In this document: positions 43,587-46,022 of the stretch, in pieces
Numbering within the stretch: the first letter of the stretch is position 1
Layout: each line of letters begins with the position of its first letter
DNA from: Sphingomonadales bacterium
GTDB taxonomy: Bacteria; Pseudomonadota; Alphaproteobacteria; Sphingomonadales; Sphingomonadaceae
DNA: 46,022 bases
Assembly: GCA_012032285.1 (NCBI GenBank)
Contig: JAAURJ010000021.1
Location: forward strand, 1-46,022
Direction: 5' to 3'
Made by a program: the position numbers and the translations under genes
Notes under the pieces: generated by a model
What the model saw: the letters and a program-made list of their open reading frames with translations, nothing else
Database searches by the model: none
What the model was told of the DNA's origin: nothing

Positions 43587-44540
43587 TTATTCGGGCCGTT
43601 CTGTCCGCTCGTAAATTTCCATCCGGTCTTTGGCAAGCATCCGCGTATCGGTCAGCCGCCAAGTGCCATGCGCCTCGGCCAGATCGGACAGGCCGATATC
43701 GCCAAGACAAGGCTTGCCATCGCCCAGCATTATTGGCGCACGGTATAGTAAAATCCGGTCCACCAGCCCGCTGCGCAAAAAGGAAGATGCCGCCCCGGAC
43801 CCGCCTTCGACAAACAGGCTGTTGCCCGGCAGCGCCGCTATATCGCCGGGCGATGCCAGTTTCTGCCACCCGTCCGGCGTTTCCCCGCGGCCGAGCATGA
43901 TCCGTGCCGGGCTGCGGCCCTCCAATCCAGGCAAGCGCACGGTGAGCGCCGGATTGTCGGCCCGCAGCGTCCCTGATCCTACCAATATCATGTCATGACA
44001 GGCCCGCTCCAAATGGCAATGCGCCCGCGCCGCTTCGCCGGTAATCCATTGGCTTTGCCCGCTTGCCAGTGCGATTTTGCCATCCAGCGAAGTCGCCAGC
44101 TTTAGCGTCACATGGGGGCGGCCCAGCAATTGCCGTGTGAAAAAACCGGCCATGGCGGCTCTGGCCTCGGCCTGCATCACCCCGGTTTCGGTGTGGATTT
44201 GCGCTGCCCTCAGCTTTGCAATCCCTTTGCCTGCGGTGCGCGGATCGGGATCTGTACAGGCGATCACCACCCGTGCGGGCCGGGCGGCGATGACGCTATC
44301 GCAGCAGGCAGGGCCGCGTTCGCTATCATGGGCGCATGGTTCAAGCGTCACATAAATGTCGGCCCCCGCCGCTTCGCCGCCTGCTGCGGACAGCGCCATA
44401 GCCTCGGCATGGGGCCGCCCGCCCGGCTGCGTATGGCCGCGGGCAATGATGCGTCCCTGTTTGACAATGACACAGCCCACAGCCGGGCTATGCCCCGTTT
44501 GCCCCGATGCTCTTCGCGCATAGGACAGCGCCGCCGCCAT
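43587..44540 (-). CDS. ribD: Bifunctional riboflavin biosynthesis protein RibD
   Basis: The N-terminal deaminase domain has 'SPAVGCVIV', zinc-binding 'RPHAEAMAL' and 'LEPCAHDSERGPACCDSV'. The C-terminal reductase domain begins 'RPHVTLKLATSLDGKIA' and includes 'MILVGSGTLRADNP'. It converts the pyrimidine precursor in two steps. The annotated ATG 44540 omits a normal leading segment: in-frame sequence upstream reads 'DAKPNDARY', which fits the family, but I see no standard start codon there. The true start is unresolved, perhaps because of another small indel near 44570. Confidence 0.9.
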   Translation of the reverse strand: MAAALSYARRASGQTGHSPAVGCVIVKQGRIIARGHTQPGGRPHAEAMALSAAGGEAAGADIYVTLEPCAHDSERGPACCDSVIAARPARVVIACTDPDPRTAGKGIAKLRAAQIHTETGVMQAEARAAMAGFFTRQLLGRPHVTLKLATSLDGKIALASGQSQWITGEAARAHCHLERACHDMILVGSGTLRADNPALTVRLPGLEGRSPARIMLGRGETPDGWQKLASPGDIAALPGNSLFVEGGSGAASSFLRSGLVDRILLYRAPIMLGDGKPCLGDIGLSDLAEAHGTWRLTDTRMLAKDRMEIYERTERPE

Positions 44541-44566
44541 ATAGCGCGCGTCGTTTGGCTTTGCGT

Positions 44567-45016
44567 CTATTTCACGGCTCCCTTGGCCGTATTGGCAGGC
44601 TCGCTTGCGGCGGCATTGGCTGCGGCTTCCGCCTTGGCTGCGGCGGCGCGGGCCTCGGCGCGTATCTGTTCGGCCTCACGCTTAATCTCCTCCACATCCA
44701 TACCCATGGCGCGGCCCAGCGCTTCATAGCCTTTACGTTTTTCTTCCAGAAACGCGTCTTTCTTCGCCTGACGTGCGGTTATGTCCTTGATGGTTTCTTC
44801 GCGCGTACGGTCGGCGGGCCAGCTTTCAAAATAAACCACCTTGGGCGGGGGCGGCACTGATTTGACGGCCATGTCATTTTGGAACATATACACCATGATT
44901 GCAGGCGGCAGACAGGCTGCGGCCCAGAAAAACCAGTTATACTGCCGCCGCTCGCGCAGATAGGCGATCAAATCGGTGATACCGCCCGTGGGCGAGGCGT
45001 CTTTGAAAAAGCTCAT
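44567..45016 (-). CDS. Single-span membrane protein of unknown function, Ala/Glu-rich coiled-coil tail
   Basis: This 149-residue protein has one membrane segment (about residues 28-47, 'WFFWAAACLPPAIMVYMF'), a Pro-rich stretch 'SVPPPPKVVYFESWPADRT' and a charged helical tail with 'REAEQIRAEARAAAAKAEAAANAAA', predicted coiled coil. Similar short proteins occur beside ribD and tonB in sphingomonads. The role is unknown. It may be an assembly or cytochrome-associated factor, but nothing in the sequence shows this. Confidence 0.7.
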   Translation of the reverse strand: MSFFKDASPTGGITDLIAYLRERRQYNWFFWAAACLPPAIMVYMFQNDMAVKSVPPPPKVVYFESWPADRTREETIKDITARQAKKDAFLEEKRKGYEALGRAMGMDVEEIKREAEQIRAEARAAAAKAEAAANAAASEPANTAKGAVK

Positions 45017-45092
45017 ATTGCTTTAATAGCGCGGGCGGCGGTGATTTGCCAGTGGGCGAATCATCACCGCCAACGCAATCCATGATGCCGTA

Positions 45093-45770
45093 TCAGTTAA
45101 TGTCAAACCGCACCGACAGGGTCTGCCAATCCTCCACGGCTTTACCATCGCGCGTCGCCGGTTTGAAACGCCAGCTTTCCAGAGCCTTTTTCACCGTTGC
45201 TGCGCCAAAATCGGGATGGGTCGCGCGCACCACCATCGCCTCTCGCACTCGTCCGTCGGTGCCGATCAACACCTTTACCGTGACGCTGCCCTCTATTTCT
45301 TTTTGCAGCAATCCGCGCGGATAATCGGGTTGAAATTTACCTGCATATCTAGGGTCGCGCACCGCCGCGCGGAAAATCGGAACCGGCGGTTTGGGGTCAA
45401 TTTTCGGAATTTCAGCCGCAGCCGCAATTTTCGGCTCCTCGCCCAGCGACCCTGCGGGCGGTAACGGATCATCCGCCATCACATCGCCGATCGTCGGGCC
45501 AGGATCAACCGGATCGATCATCGGCACGATAGGCGTGGGCGCATAAATGGGCGGCACGATAGGCGGCTGTTCCACCGTCTGTTTGGTTTCGGGCGGCGGC
45601 GCGGGCGGCACGGGCTTATCGATCGGGACAGCGGTGAAGCCTGCATCCTTTATCTTTGGCGGCAACACCACCGGCGACAGCATGATTGCCGCGATAATCG
45701 CCCCGTTAATCGCAATCGCCGCGGTTAATCCGGCGGGCTTGCCCTTTTGCGTCTGGGTAACATAGCTCAT
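45093..45770 (-). CDS. tonB: TonB-family energy-transducing protein
   Basis: From ATG 45770 (GGAGA six bases upstream) this 225-residue protein has an N-terminal membrane anchor ('LTAAIAINGAIIAAIMLSPVVL'), a Pro-rich periplasmic spacer (about residues 40-120) and the TonB C-terminal domain 'DYPRGLLQKEIEGSVTVKVLIGTDGRVREAMVV...ALESWRFKPATRDGKAVEDWQTLSVRF'. It transmits proton-motive force to TonB-dependent receptors. It has its own strong promoter upstream (45893-45920). No exbB/exbD lie in the window. Confidence 0.88.
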   Translation of the reverse strand: MSYVTQTQKGKPAGLTAAIAINGAIIAAIMLSPVVLPPKIKDAGFTAVPIDKPVPPAPPPETKQTVEQPPIVPPIYAPTPIVPMIDPVDPGPTIGDVMADDPLPPAGSLGEEPKIAAAAEIPKIDPKPPVPIFRAAVRDPRYAGKFQPDYPRGLLQKEIEGSVTVKVLIGTDGRVREAMVVRATHPDFGAATVKKALESWRFKPATRDGKAVEDWQTLSVRFDIN

Positions 45771-45892
45771 TGCATTCTCCTCTTCCCTGCACATGGCGTT
45801 GTAACAAGCCAAATGGCTTTCGCGGTCAGGCGGAAAAAACGGCCATTGACCCTATGGATGGAACACTAATATTTCCGTCTGATGCAATAGGT

Positions 45893-45920
45893 ATGATATA
45901 CTATAACATAATCTTGTCAA
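45893..45920 (-). promoter_or_regulatory. Strong sigma-70-type promoter for tonB
   Basis: On the minus strand TTGACA (45915-45920) is followed after 16 bases by TATCAT (45893-45898), a near-consensus pair. The predicted start near 45886 leaves a leader of about 115 bases before the tonB ATG. The AT-rich core could host a Fur-like site, but no clear Fur box was seen. Confidence 0.65.
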
Positions 45921-46022
45921 GAGGGAGTGAAGCCGCGCGCGCGGCATTGCCGGACCTATTTGTTGGACATTTCCCCGCGCAGATACGCAATAATATTTCC
46001 AACAGAAAATGCGCGTGCAAAT

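Noticed and set aside
1-46022. Mobile elements, CRISPR arrays, tRNA or rRNA genes
   Set aside because: No transposase or integrase motifs, direct-repeat arrays, or tRNA-like cloverleaf sequences were seen on reading. A covariance-model search would be more reliable for tRNA.

Overview
This window looks like chromosomal DNA from a sphingomonad-type alphaproteobacterium (Sphingorhabdus/Sphingopyxis-like). The evidence is alphaproteobacterial housekeeping neighbourhoods (DUF3572 divergent to divK; lptC-lptA-lptB-rpoN; ftsK-lolA), a sphingomonad-style UbiH/OmpA/TonB complement and a moderate-to-high GC. The species assignment is inference. I found no tRNA, rRNA, CRISPR array, transposase or integrase.

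Region 1 (1-24.3 kb) is a carbohydrate-utilisation locus in four transcription blocks. Block A (minus, 5066 to the left edge) encodes an SMP-30-type lactonase, an MFS transporter, a Gfo/Idh/MocA dehydrogenase and a GH106-like alpha-L-rhamnosidase that runs off the window. Block B (plus, 5129-14274) encodes a DUF1537 four-carbon acid sugar kinase, a class II aldolase/decarboxylase of the OtnC type, an ABM-fold protein, an isopropylmalate/tartrate-dehydrogenase-like enzyme, a second Gfo/Idh/MocA enzyme, a xylose-isomerase-like TIM barrel, a secreted DUF5060 glycoside hydrolase and a kelch propeller. Block C (minus, 20816-14296) encodes a Tat-exported gluconate-2-dehydrogenase-subunit-3-type protein, a GMC flavoprotein with a Cys motif like that of glucoside 3-dehydrogenases, a Tat-exported hydroxypyruvate-isomerase-fold protein and a second GH106. 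Block D (plus, 20914-24313) encodes a ThuA-domain protein, a GH105 unsaturated uronyl hydrolase and a BNR-4 propeller with the two-histidine signature of PL24/PL25-like (ulvan-type) lyases. My reading is a system for a rhamnose- and uronic-acid-containing glycan such as ulvan. Lyase plus GH105 would open uronate linkages and GH106 would remove rhamnose. A periplasmic C3-oxidation (3-keto-glycoside) branch would modify glycosides, and a lactonase/kinase/decarboxylase branch would finish a sugar acid through a 3-oxo-tetronate-like intermediate. The combination is the most novel thing here. No SusC/SusD pair, TonB receptor or dedicated regulator lies inside the window.

Region 2 (24.3-46.0 kb) is core genome: a GNAT/RidA/HAD/DUF3572 cluster, divK, a pair of unknown secreted proteins, rpmG, a GDT1-family transporter, a double cold-shock-domain protein, RNase D, the Lpt export genes with rpoN, a CNNM/CorC-type CBS protein, an OmpA lipoprotein, a UbiH-like hydroxylase with a 34-codon overlapping ORF, ftsK, lolA, a possible small RNA, ribE-ribD, a small membrane protein and tonB.

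A caution for every reader: at least nine genes, including the normally essential lptB and ftsK, are broken by single-base length changes, nearly all in or beside homopolymer runs, and each reads normally once one base is restored. This pattern points to residual sequencing or assembly indels, so the genes are annotated here as full length with the shift position stated.
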